Program-made: the position numbers and the translations under genes
Shown: positions 42,239 through 54,384 of the stretch, one piece after another
How the letters are laid out: every line of letters begins with the position of its first letter
Position numbering within the stretch: the stretch's first letter is position 1
NCBI GenBank assembly: GCA_028753945.1
Contig: JAPNXP010000001.1
Location: forward strand, 1,516,001-1,580,000
Direction: 5' to 3'
DNA length: 64,000 nt
Source of the DNA: Hexactinellida sp. DTS-2022
Lineage: Eukaryota; Porifera; Hexactinellida
The notes under the pieces: model-generated
What the model saw: the letters and a program-made list of their open reading frames with translations, nothing else
Database searches by the model: none
Told to the model about the DNA's origin: nothing

Positions 42239-44017
42239 GAAAATACTTTCTGCGCAACCTTATGATTGCAATGTCCTTTTTTGGACATTTTTATCGCTAA
42301 CTTATAAATTTAATGAGACTATAGTCCCTAAAGAAATACTCAATATTTGTGTATCACTTTTCAAGTCTGGCTTTTACCACTCTTTTAATCCAATGCAATG
42401 AATCTATTTGTGGCACGCTCTAACAATATTACGTATAGTAGACAGGTTTTATCTTTGAACGTGTTAATTGAAATAGTATCGCTTTTATTTTAAATCTATC
42501 TTTTGATTCAAGAATGGTTGTTTATTATAGTTATTTTGTTCTTTCCTAATAGCATATATAGTTTAATATATTATTGATATTTTGTTTCATTGATTGTTCC
42601 ATTGAATGTCTATAGACGTAGTCATTTATTATGACCCTAATTTGCAGTTGGTTAATAGTGATACAAAATGTCTTTATGAATCCATACTAATCGGTTCATA
42701 GGTTCCTCCTTCGCCCCTCCTACTAGCCACAAAATTTATTAGAACAGAGTGAACACCAGTAGCGTAGGCATTCCGAAAGTTCTAGATTGTCTGTAACTAC
42801 TTTATAGGTTATAATCGTATTTCATTAAATCAATGCCTATTCCATTAATATTAGGTTAAACTTGTTATTAGAGCGCCCGCTTGTGGCCATTGTTGTAATA
42901 ATTTATTAGTAAAAGATACTTTCCCACCAAACTAGAAAGTAAATTCCTTCGAATCAAACTAAATGTATTAGTTTTTTGCGGCGTGTCACAGTAGGATAGG
43001 ATTTGTGATAGCGTATATAAGTTGTAAGCGAAATATATATTAACATTCTTTTGATACCAGGAGTTTCGTTTGATATAAACAGAAAATATAACTATCACTT
43101 TTTCAATATTTTCACTGCAATCAATGATGGTTGAATTTCCATAATGTGACTTTCCTGGCCAGTTTACAGTTTCTACTCTGGATAAATTCGATTGGTTAGA
43201 TATTATGTTCAGAGGTACTTTTTGTTGTTAAATATTAATGTTAATTAATTATACAAACCTTCAAGGCATTATATCATTTTATGGCTGTTCTTTACCTTAA
43301 TTACCTATAAACTTGTTGTCTCTTCCAAAGTATTTTAATATTACCAAGCTAGCTAATACAATAGCAACTAGGAAGTATTCTAAACTAATGACAACATATT
43401 GTTAAGCAATACTGTTTCCCAACATGAATGATTCCATCTAATTCTCAAGCTCTCTATTCTATAAGAAAACTTATGTAGCATCGAATGCCTTAAAATTAGA
43501 TAATTAATTATATATCTTCTCTCTGTTTTCTCTCTATGAGTCAAAAGAATGTTGATATCAGAGTATTTTAAAATACGGAATTACTAACTCTTTGATATAT
43601 GTACGAAACTTGATTAGACATTAATTAATATTCAAAATAATGGCAAGACATTTGCTCTACTTTAAGAAGTAACAACATTGCTTTGGCTTGTGTAACACGT
43701 ACTTTTTCTTGAATTAACACATTCCATTAGTATATTAGTAAAGAGCAGAGTTCAAATTGTCTATTTTTGGAACTTAATTAACTTAAACGACAATCTTTTG
43801 AGTTGATTAATCCAATCTTTCTGCAGCAAGTTCGTTCTTCGTTTAGTTTTTGCACTAAAAATTACTATGGCAATTTGAGTCAGAATATATTGATGAATAG
43901 TGATAATTTACTAGAATTTAACCTGTAGGTAAAGAATAAAACGATTTGAATTTGCTGCGATATACATAAGTAGGTGTGCCATAATGAATTTAGCACTGTT
44001 TTAGTGGTGAGGTATAT
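42239..44017. other. gene-poor AT-rich region
   Basis: About 1.8 kb downstream of the ankyrin gene; no gene, RNA or clear repeat found. Confidence 0.35.
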
Positions 44018-44112
44018 CAGTATACTCCGCTTAATAGAGCCACCGGTTATTAGATTTCTCCGCTAATTGGATCTACCCTAGAACAAAACTGACCCTATTA
44101 AGCGAAGTCAAC
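44018..44112. mobile_element. short pogo/mariner MITE of the 34190 family
   Basis: CAGTATACTCCGCTTAATAG at the left and CTATTAAGCGAAGTCAAC at the right, internally deleted to about 95 bp. Confidence 0.65.
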
Positions 44113-45018
44113 TATAAGTAGTAAATTGTTGTTAACAAATATTTTATAAAAATTCTTCAAATTCTGTCATTAAAGTTCCAATCTCACTGCAATTCATATA
44201 TATTACAGTCAATGTATTATGTGTCAAATTAGACAATTTAGAAAATGACTGAAACTTTTAGGCAATTTGTAAAATGACTAATTCACTTAATCAATTTGTA
44301 AATCACTGAAATTCCTAGACAATGTATAAAATGCCTAAAGTTTTAGACTTAAATTTGACAAATTTCCTGAAATTTATTCATTAATCAAACTGCTCTACAT
44401 ACTCCTTAAGTTTCTCACTATAATGTGTGGATAATAATAAGGTCAAACAAAATTATTAGATTGAGGATTATAAGTTACAATAATTTTAAAAGATAATAAA
44501 TATGTCACATGTTTTTGCAGGTTAGGCTTGAATGGCACCTACAATTGCAAATAAGTCGGGCTTTGAAACACTTACCACGGTTAGTCTTACATCCTTTTCC
44601 AGTTATTGCACAATTACATTTTGTAAAACCTTGACCACCATAATTCGATTCTTGGTGCACAGTCTCACGAATTCCAACCTTCTTTTCTTGACTTATATCC
44701 TCGTAGACGTAGTTGTTAAGTTTTTGTAGACAAAGATCAAAACGATTCCTCGCGAAACGTCCTTAAAATATCCCCGAGCGAACTGCTATGCGATGTAATT
44801 CTCTCTCATCTCGATCTAAAATAATACCCATTATGTTGCGTGGGTCACATTTACCAGGATCGACCAAAGGTTTCTGAATACTGCATCACCAGCACTTGTT
44901 CAAGTCGACTGCTTTGAACCATACGTTGACTCTGTACTACCAAGCCATCTCCAGCTCGATTACGTTGAATATTAATATTTTGAAGCATTCTTCGAGATTA
45001 CCTGTTATTTTATCCTGT

Positions 45019-45168
45019 CAGGGGCGTACTGGCCATGCATGGCAGGCGGGAATCCCGCCCGGACCACCCGGAAAGTTGCTTACCGTGGGCCCGTAGGCCC
45101 CACGAAAAAATTTCGGGCCCTTTTGGAAGATAATCCCGCCTGGGCCCCTTGGACCCAGCACGCCTCAG
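45019..45168. mobile_element. hAT MITE with exact 8-bp duplication, 150 bp
   Basis: Starts CAGGGGCGTACTGGCC. TATCCTGT flanks it exactly at 45011-45018 and 45169-45176. GC-rich body with GGGCCC words. Inserted in the integrase pseudogene; related to 54011-54143. Confidence 0.85.
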
Positions 45169-45489
45169 TATCCTGTGAATCAGTCAAAGGCTGAGATATT
45201 TTGTGACCACGGTACTGTCATGTCATCCCGAATAGTAATATTTTATTTGACTCAATAGGAGAATACGCTGCATACAATTGTTCCTCGGATTCCATGAATT
45301 TTATTCCCTCCAAGGTGAGTGTATTTGAACGTAGTCAATTCGTGGTTCTGATTCAAACCGGGCCATGTATGGTGATTGTTTAATTCTTGAATGGTTACTA
45401 CTGTATTTCTGAAATTGGACGAACCGAAGACCATTAGGCCAGTCTTTGGTGTGATTGTCGCCAAGCCATGCGATTAAAATGTCTTTAAC

Positions 45490-45619
45490 CAGGGGTGGCG
45501 CCAGGATTTCGCCGACAGGGGGCTAAGATCCCCGACGGGGGGGGGCTAAATAGAGGGACGCGATCAGCTGCCCCGTATAAAGGTTCCCCGATGGCTGCCT
45601 CCCCCTAGCGCCACCCCTG
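45490..45619. mobile_element. hAT MITE with exact 8-bp duplication, 130 bp
   Basis: TIRs CAGGGGTGGCGCCAGG / CTAGCGCCACCCCTG. TCTTTAAC is repeated exactly at 45482-45489 and 45620-45627. It interrupts the integrase pseudogene just after the RSVERLN segment. Confidence 0.88.
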
Positions 45620-46725
45620 TCTTTAACGTCACAATTAAGGCGTTCAACTGACCTCTGACTTTGTGGATGTATTGGTCTGACATGAACCATCAACAGATCA
45701 GGCCATAACACATAGTTTTAAGTTCACCAATGACATGTGCAGTGAATTCAGATCCGTTGTCACTCTGCAATATCTGTGGCGCACCAAAAAGCATAAATAT
45801 ATCAATAAATTTATATGTTACTCCTGCTGCTCGTTTCGATGTTAACGGTCATAAAACGCAGTAGTACTTGGGATGGTGATTTTGATAAACCAGGATCCAC
45901 TTATTAGATTCATAAGACATACATTGCATATCAATCAGATCTACTTGACAACATGATGAAAAGTCTTTAGACAATTGGCCTCTCTACTACCACTTTAATG
46001 TTGGACGTTTTCTCTTTTCTGACATTCAGCACATAAAGATTTGTATATTTCAATTGATTATCTCGTTTGAATATGAGCACGTTTGATAATGTCAAACATT
46101 TCATTCATAGGAGCAAATATGTTGGGTACTCAGAATTATCCTTACGTTTATAAATTAACTTATCAACATCACCACTATTAAGCATTTCGTAGTGACCAAG
46201 AATATAATATTCGCTGTTAGACGATATAAATGCTTCCTTTAATTAACTGATTAATTCATAATATTGTACCTTACTCAACAACAAATACTATAACTCAGAG
46301 ATTTTTCGAATTAACATTTCTCTAAAACGAATCTCCAAAAGGAATATCACATGTAGTATTATCTATGTTGCAGATTTTTCTTTGAAATTCCTAATTCAAA
46401 TATTATACCCCAAATTCAATTTTAAATGGGATTAGACTAATATTTGTTATCAATTGATTATTATGTATCATCAATTTTAACAAAGAATAATCGATTTTGT
46501 GATCTAATTGCATATGGAATAGATGTTTTCTTTTTATACTCAAGGTTTCTGATATAATTAGACATTTAGACAATCTGTCATATTTCAGGCATTTTATAAC
46601 TTGTCTAGGAATTTCAGTCATTTTACAAATTGCCTAAAGGTTTCAGTCATTTTATAAATTGTATATTTTACACATTAACTGTGACATATATACTACATTT
46701 TGTGCCTTATTTCTATCATTGATAA

Positions 46726-47081
46726 ATCTATATTATTAAATTTCGTTTGTTGTTTGTTTGTGTGTGTGTTTGTTTGTCCGGATTGTATTAAAGTAATTGG
46801 GGGAATAGAAACCTAAATTAATATTTGGGTATAAACTAACTTTCAAATGTTATAATAGGTAAACAAGCATGCTGAACGAATTTCGCATTTATAAATTTAT
46901 CATATTAATATTTGTTGTTGTTTACACAAATAGGTAAACAAATTAATGAAAATTCAAAATCATAACGTCCCTTTCTACCATTTCCGTGGTAGAAAGTGTG
47001 AGGAGTAAGACCGCACAGCGGCCGTAAACTTCAGGTGCGTAGCACCAATCTGTCGCAAAGCGACCGAGACCGAAGGGCTCG
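46726..47081 (+). mobile_element. Helitron-like element, compact copy (copy 4)
   Basis: Begins ATCTATATTATTAAATTTCG, GTTTGTTTG repeats, GTCCGGATTGTATTAAAG, GGGGAATAGAAACC; one minisatellite unit; then TTTCTACCATTTCCGTGG (hairpin with GGTAGAAA), and ends with the hairpin chain GCACAGCGGC, GGTGCGTAGCACC, GTCGCAAAGCGAC, GAGACCGAAGGGCTCG. At about 356 bp it shows the minimal layout of the family. Confidence 0.65.
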
Positions 47082-49258
47082 TATTTAATTAATTCCGAAT
47101 GTTTCCAATTACTAACATTTTTCTTGCTCTAATACATAATTTAAATAATGGCATAATATACAATCTACCACAACTTTCTGCTAATATCATTCTCTGAGTC
47201 ATGTCCTCTAGTTACTAACAAGTATCAAGCTGTTCTCATTAATCTATTTACCAAGTACCAGAGTTTTGGAGCAAAAACAGTTGCGATATTATTAGATAAG
47301 ATACTTTATTGGTCGATACATAACTTAGATTGATTAATTCTCATTCATCTTAACCATTGTCGGTAATAAATGCAAACATATACCACAGTTGATGTTGAGG
47401 TTAGCATGGCTTCGTTGTGGCTGATGGATAATGATTTAATCACACAACATTTGTTGGCTGCTGAAACTGAATAATTGTTTTGATTAGAACAACCCATTTT
47501 TATCCAATTCTCTATTTAGTGCTATATATTATATCTGCTTCCGGATACCAATGTACTGACCTGTATAAAGGAATAGGAAACCAATCTACTCACGTATCGT
47601 TATTGTTCTTTTCGATTTTTAATTTTTCATATTATGCATCATTCTATTTCTTGCATACCAGACAATATCTACACACATCAGTTATTTAATCAAATTTTGG
47701 AACAAGTTAGTTTAATTAAAAGTATTCGACAGTATTCAGTCTATTTAACTGAGTAGATAAGGCTTTCTAAATTTACATACAGGTGTAAATGTACTATGGT
47801 GCTTCTATGCAGTAAATCTGATTATCATTATTCATATATGAGAATCTATTATATGGCAGTTGCTATGTTTCCAAACCTATCGGGCTTACAAATATAGGCA
47901 ACTCGTACATTAATAACAAGCAGAAAGGTTTCTAACATCATATATATTAATAGCACAGCCATATGGACTAAAGTGTTGACTTAATACTACGCGACGGAAT
48001 CAATTTTAGTTATCAGAGCTGTTCGTTGGTCTTCACAATGACATATTACTTTGTTGTGTGAGATTACAACCATTGGGTAGATTTGAATATTAAGCAGTGA
48101 ACCACTCTTGCACAGTACACAGTATAAGCGGTTAATTACTACATACCTGATATCAATTGAAACTATTTCAATGGATATAATTATGAGAAGTGCCTTTGAA
48201 ACAATTGAACTTACCACAATACTAATCAGCAAGTCATTTTATCTTCGTGCAAGACAGAATCATCTGATTTATTGCTAAAGTTTGTTAATTCACGTATTGA
48301 AAGAGATTACATGGTTGATAAAATTATTGTTTAGACTTGTATCTAATTCTTATTGCTTTACCTCAATTACATTGGTTCCGTTAATCTTTTATCCAAATCA
48401 GATGGCCACATATGTAGTCATTTGTGGAGGGTTCTTCCGAGTCTATAGTTTGTAATTCTATCCCAAATTAGATAGTACAATCAGTTTTGATCTGCTCACT
48501 ACTTACTGAATATTGTTAACTTGTTGTTCTCATAAACACTACTGGGAGTAACGTTGTGAACAGCAGTATTGACAGCTATTTTTACCAGTCAATAAGGATT
48601 ACCCTAAGAAAATGAATGTTTTTAATGATATAAATACTATAGCCTTCTCACTATCCGATCACCTCTGTTATTCTCCAAGAAATTTATATTCCAGCAAGTC
48701 GTTAATGTGTGGAAAACTGGAAAACTGAAAAAAAATTCCGATTCTGAAAATAATTAGGTTAAGTTCGAAATTAGTGACTCAATCGAATATGTATGTGAAT
48801 TATCGAAACATAAATAAGTATATGGTATTCTGATGACTGAGATGCCTTGTATTAGTTAGAAATCGGTCTTCACTATCAGCCATTTTGGATTTAATATAAA
48901 AAATTTAATAAACTAAAATACGGAACTAAGCAAATTATTTCGTAAAATTTTAGTAAAATTGTTAAATCCTCCGAGTCCAAACGGGAATTTATTTACTATC
49001 TGAAATCAGCTAAAACTAATTTCGGTATATTATTTTAATCCAGACTAATATTCGTTGATGTTGCATGTGAAAATATTGCAAAAGTAAGACTAAAACTGGA
49101 TACAAATACTGATTATCCGGCGTTTTATTTTCGAAAGAAAAACTGCTGTTGTTAATAGATGGACTTTACGTTAACTAATTAAAATTACTGTTAAAAAAGT
49201 TTCCTTTTTATTTGTAAATGATTTATTAACCAACTATGTTTATTTGCGTAAAATTATT
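47082..49258. other. gene-poor AT-rich region
   Basis: About 2.2 kb, no gene, RNA or repeat family recognised; open frames of up to 81 codons look random. Confidence 0.35.
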
Positions 49259-49260
49259 TA

Positions 49261-49404
49261 CAGTTGACTGTCTCACTTTTGACCCAATTAACCGAAAAAT
49301 ATTTCAAGCCAAACTGTAATTCAGTCCCTTAAATCCTGTGGAATGTTGGGCTAATTAAGCTGAGAACCCAATTAACCGATGACTCAATTAAGCGGTGTCT
49401 ATTG
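49261..49404. mobile_element. pogo/mariner MITE of the 34190 family (diverged)
   Basis: CAGTTGACTGTCTCACTTTT at the left after TA; ACTCAATTAAGCGGTGTCTA...TTG at the right before TA. Confidence 0.6.
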
Positions 49405-49446
49405 TACGTTATTTTTAATAATTACTATAACGATACTATTTTGTAA

Positions 49447-50499
49447 AGCCCACCATACACTTGTTGCATGCAACTTAGTTGCATCGTGTATGTTGAAATG
49501 TTGAGTGCAACTTTGTTGCATGCAACAAAGTTGCACCGTGTATGTTGACTGTTGCACGCAATATTGTTGCACGAAAATATGGAAATTCAGTACATATTTT
49601 CAGATTATTTTCGTTTGCATTTTTTCACCTACTCAAAACAATTGAAAAATTCACATGTTCTTTCTAGTGTACCTATTTAATTTACTACTTACTCTCACTA
49701 CCCTTAATCAAGCCACCTATGATGCGAACACAAATGTATATATTAGAAATTTGAGCACGGTTTTAAAAACACTGATCGTATTGCTGCATATTCTTTCCTA
49801 GAAATACTACACATCTAAATTATCCAGACCCGTTAACGACGTTTTTTGATTTTGAATGAATCTAGAAAATATGGATTAGACACTTAGGGATTGACATATA
49901 CTAGCCATTGTAACTCTAAGACCCGGGTTAATTCTAGTTATGGGCAGCCTCCGGACGACACTGCCCGGATAATGGAAGTTTGGATGTACGTACACGTATA
50001 TATAAATATCCAGTTCTAACTAAGTATACCAAAATGGCTATACCTTATCCTGGACAGACGATCCTTCCTTACGAAATTTCTATAACTGGATGTGTCAACT
50101 AAAAAATTTATTTCATCAATAGATGAAATGCACTTTGCGTCTCTCGATTTTGATCCAAGCCTTAACCCATGAGATCTCAATTTGCGTTGACGGGTCAATT
50201 GCAATTTCCTCCGGCGAAGTATAATAAATTGGAATGCGGAACTACAACGTGTTTTATCCACAATAATGAATTGGGAAATAACAAATCCATTGGGATTATA
50301 CGTATAGTACTGATTTAAAATAATATTTTTACCACGTGTAATAGAGTAATTTCCATGCAACGATGTTGCACGAAAATAAGTGTTGCATGCAACTTGTCGC
50401 ACGAAAATTGAGTTGCATGCAACATTTTGCTTGCAACATTGTTGTACCGTGTATGTTACCTTGTTGCATGCAACAATGTTGCATCGTGTATGGTGGGCT
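49447..50499. mobile_element. PIF/Harbinger-like MITE, 1053 bp, TAA duplication
   Basis: Perfect 14-bp TIRs AGCCCACCATACAC / GTGTATGGTGGGCT with TAA at 49444-49446 and 50500-50502. The subterminal 100-150 bp of each end is built from TTGCATGCAAC palindromes separated by GTGTATG. A 128-codon minus-strand frame inside (50016-50402) has no recognised homology, so no transposase is claimed. The TAA duplication fits the TWA preference of PIF/Harbinger. Confidence 0.75.
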
Positions 50500-50502
50500 T
50501 AA

Positions 50503-51430
50503 GATAAATCAAATAATTCAGCAGTATTTAATTACTCAAATTGTAACCCCCAATTAAACTAACTACTGGGTGGGGGGGATCACACATCTACTACTAATAA
50601 TAGTTTGTTCGCTTTCTTAGGTCTCAGTTGTCCGTTTCTCGGAGCCTGTAGGCGCCGTTATAGGAGACTGTTTGGAATTGAATTAGTTCAGCTGCCTCAA
50701 GTAAGGGGATATTATTGGAGGGAATAAGACGCACTGTATTAGTTCGAATTTATTGAACTGTCGTTTTTTCGAATTGATTTCAAGAGTACTGTCATTAGAC
50801 CGAATCGAATACCTCGAAATAGAACCAATATTAGTTCTAATTTTTATAAATCCCCAAACGTAAATAATTTATTCTTATTTGTATACAAAGGGAGCAATAA
50901 TTTGCAACTAGTTTATAGCTTCAATACAAATCTTATACAATAACTTAAAGCAGCGATTCCCAGGCTTTTTCAACCCTTTCGGCCCCTGTCACCTAAAAGA
51001 TTTTCGGTTCACCACCATTGCCTACCTAAGTTTAAGTAATAATTAAGCTAAAGGACTTTTATCATTAAATATCAGTTGTAGAGTAGGAAAATGATACTCA
51101 CAGAACTAATATACCAAAAATTCTTCAATCACTACTGCGAAATTCGTCAACTGAAAAAATCACGTAAATCAACTAAATCCCTTGTTATTTAACATATTTC
51201 TCTATTTAATTATCTATCACGAAGTCAGATAGATTTGCTCGATTTTTCTTCTGTTTATCCGGAAGTAAACCAACCCTATAACTAGCTTTGGTGTATCAGG
51301 ACTATTCCACAAAATTTGTACGATTTATGTCGCTTAGAAGCAGAAGAAGTAATCGAGGCTATAAATTTTTGATAATATTTTGCAATCAGACAATGTGATA
51401 TAATTTGATATAATTTAATAATTCTCTATT
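50503..51430. other. intergenic region
   Basis: No gene supported. A G-run (GGGTGGGGGGG) lies near 50570. Confidence 0.3.
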
Positions 51431-52143
51431 ATTCCAGCTTATCAGTGGAAAATGGCCATCAACTAAAATCACACTCGCCAAGCCGCGTCATCCTGATTTC
51501 TGATCCCAGGGTTCGGTCGAAACAGCCCCAATGAAGTTATTAAAAAACATTTTACCACAATGGGTCTAAAAATGATGATTAGTACCAATTGGTATAATTA
51601 TTTACGTTAGTTCGATACAAAAGAACCTAAATTTTCATTCAACAATCGGAATTACTTCTTTAAAAGGAAGCCTCCAAATGGTTTGACTGAGCTTGGCATT
51701 CCAATTGAACTAATTGATGACATCTTTATGAAAAGATCTATTCAAAACAATATAAATATATAATTAAAGCGACATCCATTTAAACATGAATCGGATGAAT
51801 ATCGCTCACCTCAAAAATTGTATTCTATTATTGAGACGAAATATCTCAACCCTTTAGGATATTATACCTGTGTTCAATGACTTCATGATTTGTCTTCGTT
51901 CCCTAAGTTATTGGTATACGTATAATTCCTTCAATTCCAACTCCCCCCACAACAAGAAGATAACAACTCGGTTATTCCAGAACTAGTGGAATCTCACTCT
52001 ATAGTTGAACTGTGTGTGCTGTTTGCGACAGAGAAAGATGAAAAGCACACACATGTCTAGAATGTTTCAGTTATACTCACGCTATTTGCAGCAGAAGTAA
52101 AGGTGAAGAGGGATATGGAACTTCGGCATTGTCATCGTGTGAT
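51431..52143 (+). pseudogene. second integrase relic (KRBA2-like), heavily decayed
   Basis: In the plus direction KPRHP, then a stop, then SQGSVE matches the integrase KPRHPQSQGSVE core. Downstream are GLTELGIPIELIDDI and a Cys-poor remnant with GYGTSALSSC near 52105-52145, in the order expected for the C-terminal part of such integrases. Many stops and frameshifts. It is distinct from the minus-strand relic at 44505-46220. Only the order and short matches support it. Confidence 0.4.
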
Positions 52144-52712
52144 CAGGCTTGTCAAAAGTTCCCTAATTGTTAATTCAGGTCACGTCATGTCTTAAAAAAA
52201 TTGTTCTGGTCAGATCAGTTCCGGTCCTTTGGAAAATATTTGAACCAGGTCCTTTTCAGGTCTTTTCAGGTTCATTTCAGGTCTTTTCAGATCATTTTGA
52301 CTCCTTTTCTTGTCATTTCAGATCTTCTTCACGTCATTTCAAGTCTTTTTAGATCATTCAGATCATTCATGTTATTTAGGTATTCAAGTGTGTGATAAAC
52401 TTAGTTCTGTTTTGTTTCACATAAATTAACATGATTTTCCATAACGTGTAATAGAAATTCATCTAAATTATGATAACACCAGGGGGTAATACGGAAATGT
52501 TTCGATTTTTTCAAAATAAGAAATAGTTCGACTTTCATTTTTGTATTGTTGGACCATGGAAAATTCGAACTATTTCCTATTTTGGTTTTTCGAACAATTA
52601 TTTCCGGTTTTGGTTTTTCGAAACATTTCCAGCATACCCACCAGGGTGTCAAAAGTTACCTAATTGTTAACTCAGGTCAGTTCAGGTAATGACCTAACTT
52701 TTGACAAGCCTG
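52144..52712. mobile_element. MITE with CAGGCTTGTCAAAAGTT ends, 569 bp
   Basis: TIRs CAGGCTTGTCAAAAGTT / AACTTTTGACAAGCCTG. The left half is a degenerate tandem array of CAGGTC/TTTTCAGGTC words and the right half is a different AT-rich segment with internal inverted repeats. Open frames of 60-80 codons here are products of the repeat. Confidence 0.65.
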
Positions 52713-52915
52713 GTGACAACATACTACTATTACCAATAACCAAACCAGATTATATAACATTCGGCAACAAAATCATGATTGGAGTCGTAATGGATAAATA
52801 GGCTAGCACATATCTATCTAGTATGGAATACTAGATAATAATTTAAAATCAATTCGGTGAGTATGAGAGTGTATTTGCCAATAGAAAAAGTAATAGTTCA
52901 CAAATCCAAGCGAAT

Positions 52916-52982
52916 TCACTAATCTTAACAGAATTTTATATATCGGAACACATCTGTTCGGATTAGCGAGGTGTACTGAATT
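52916..52982. mobile_element. end fragment of the CAGTACACC MITE family
   Basis: ACACATCTGTTCGGATTAGC and AGGTGTACTG, as at 34650-34692. Confidence 0.55.
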
Positions 52983-53068
52983 CTAATTGCTATTCAGTCA
53001 GAAAGCATTGAAACGGCTCAATTGCTAAAATATTTGATTTTGATTGATTTTTTATTAATTAATTAATA

Positions 53069-53501
53069 CGAGCCCTTCGGTCTTGGTCGCTTTGCGACGG
53101 ATCGGTACTACGCACCTCAAGTTAACGGCCGCTATGCGGCCTTACTCCTCACCCTTTCTACCATGGAAAATGGTAGTGGATGTTATATACAACTCTTTAT
53201 ACCATTTTCCATAGTTTTAACTTGTTTACCAATAATACCCGTTAGAAGCTAACAACTAGGTTGATTTTGAATTTTCATTAATTTGTTTACCTATTGTGTA
53301 AACAACAATAACAAATATTCATATAATGAATGAATATAGAAATTCGAAATTCGTGTCCAGCATACTTGTTTACCTATTATAACATTCGGAAGTTAGTTTA
53401 TATCTCATAGTATAAATGCGGTTTCTATTCCCCATCATTTTTATACAATCCGGACTAACACACAAATAAGCAAACAACAATCGAGATTTAATAATATAGA
53501 T
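53069..53501 (-). mobile_element. Helitron-like element (copy 5)
   Basis: Plus-strand left edge CGAGCCCTTCGGTCTTGGTC with the GTCGC, GGCCGC hairpins and TTTCTACCATGGAAAATGG; one and a half minisatellite units; right edge CAATCGAGATTTAATAATATAGAT. Confidence 0.65.
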
Positions 53502-53669
53502 GTAGTGGCGTAGCCAGGGTGTTTCGGACCACCTCAGATGGTACGCATTACTTACTAATGCACCCTGAAATAGTGAATACCAAATACTAATGTACAACTT
53601 GAGGTGTGGGTTAGTTAACAATTGTAAGATTTTTCTACCAGATTTAAAGTCAATTAATAGGCCTCTATA

Positions 53670-53873
53670 AACGAGACTCCGATAATCCGAACCAAACTTG
53701 TCAAACCTTTAAAATCCAAACTAAACATATAGTATACTAGACTCCCTAATACTTGTCTGATAATTAGTTTTTTATAATTCCATTGTAATATACTATTATT
53801 TAAGATTTTCCCCCAAATTTATACGAAAAATAGTTTTCGATCTCCTTTTCGGATTAGCGAGGGTGTACTTTAG
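53670..53873. mobile_element. diverged CAGTACACC-type MITE
   Basis: GAGACTCCGATAATCCGAAC at the left and TTTCGGATTAGCGAGGGTGTA at the right as inverted ends. Confidence 0.45.
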
Positions 53874-54010
53874 CTTGTTTGAAGTATCCACCATCCCACT
53901 CAAATTAAGTTAACGATATTTATCATAAATACCATGTTGATACCGTTTGAAAATTAATAATCAGCCATTTTGTAATATAATAGAATACTTCGCAGTTATG
54001 CAAGATGGCT

Positions 54011-54143
54011 CAGGGGCGTGCTGGGGTTGGGGGGACCATGCGGGGTTCCATTCAGAAAGGATTCGCTGTGGGGCCCTAAGGCGGCCTTCAAAGGGGGGCC
54101 CGAGCGGGAATCCCGCATCGATTGTATGGCCAGCACGCCCCTG
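54011..54143. mobile_element. hAT MITE with exact 8-bp duplication, 133 bp
   Basis: CAGGGGCGTGCTGG at the left and GGCCAGCACGCCCCTG at the right; AGATGGCT repeated exactly at 54003-54010 and 54144-54151. GC-rich body. Same family as 45019-45168. Confidence 0.88.
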
Positions 54144-54384
54144 AGATGGCTTGCCCCAACACGAATTGACCAGTGTATTCGCAACATAAATTGTATATAC
54201 ATAGTATACGTATATATTAGATTTATATATACATAGTGTATAGAATGTGACACTATGTTGCACATGTGTATAACTAGCTTCCGGAAGCTGAGTAGAGTTG
54301 AATAAGGGGTCACTCGATAAGGTAAGGACAATGTGTGTTAAATTCTTACAACATTCCTGCGTCGTCAAGGAAATTTTGTCTCAA

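Larger units (their letters stand above)
44505..46220 (-). pseudogene. integrase (rve family, KRBA2/Ginger-like) pseudogene
   Basis: Read on the minus strand from about 46220. Recognisable pieces are a zinc-binding/approach region (EKTSNIK area), FGAPQILQSDNGSEF with the second catalytic Asp, IHPQSQRSVERLN around the catalytic Glu region, then DNHTKDWPNGLRFVQFQKY. A Cys-rich tail (GGQGFTKCNC, CKTNRGKCFKA, CRCHSS) ends at a TGA complement at 44505. The pieces lie in different frames with stops between, and are split by MITEs at 45019-45168 and 45490-45619. The Cys-rich tail is typical of KRBA2-like integrases. It is non-functional. Confidence 0.7.
44204..46684 (-). mobile_element. decayed integrase-type DNA transposon (Ginger/KRBA2-like), about 2.5 kb
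   Basis: Inverted flanks of about 150 bp surround an integrase pseudogene: 44204-44370 and 46555-46684 share, in opposite orientation, ACAGT(C/T)AATGT, AAAATGACTGAAAC, TAGGCAATTTGTAAAATGAC and AAATTCCTAGACAA. The flanks contain a short tandem motif, so they are TIRs with subterminal repeats. A gypsy-type integrase bounded by TIRs rather than LTRs is the Ginger/KRBA2-like arrangement. The target duplication could not be fixed. Two hAT MITEs have landed inside. Confidence 0.6.

Noticed and set aside
50016-50402. 128-codon minus-strand frame as a Harbinger protein
   Set aside because: No recognisable MADF, Myb/SANT or transposase motif; overlaps the palindromic TIR.
52167-52395. Phe/Ser-rich 61-64 codon frames
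   Set aside because: Products of the TTTTCAGGTC-type tandem array in a MITE.
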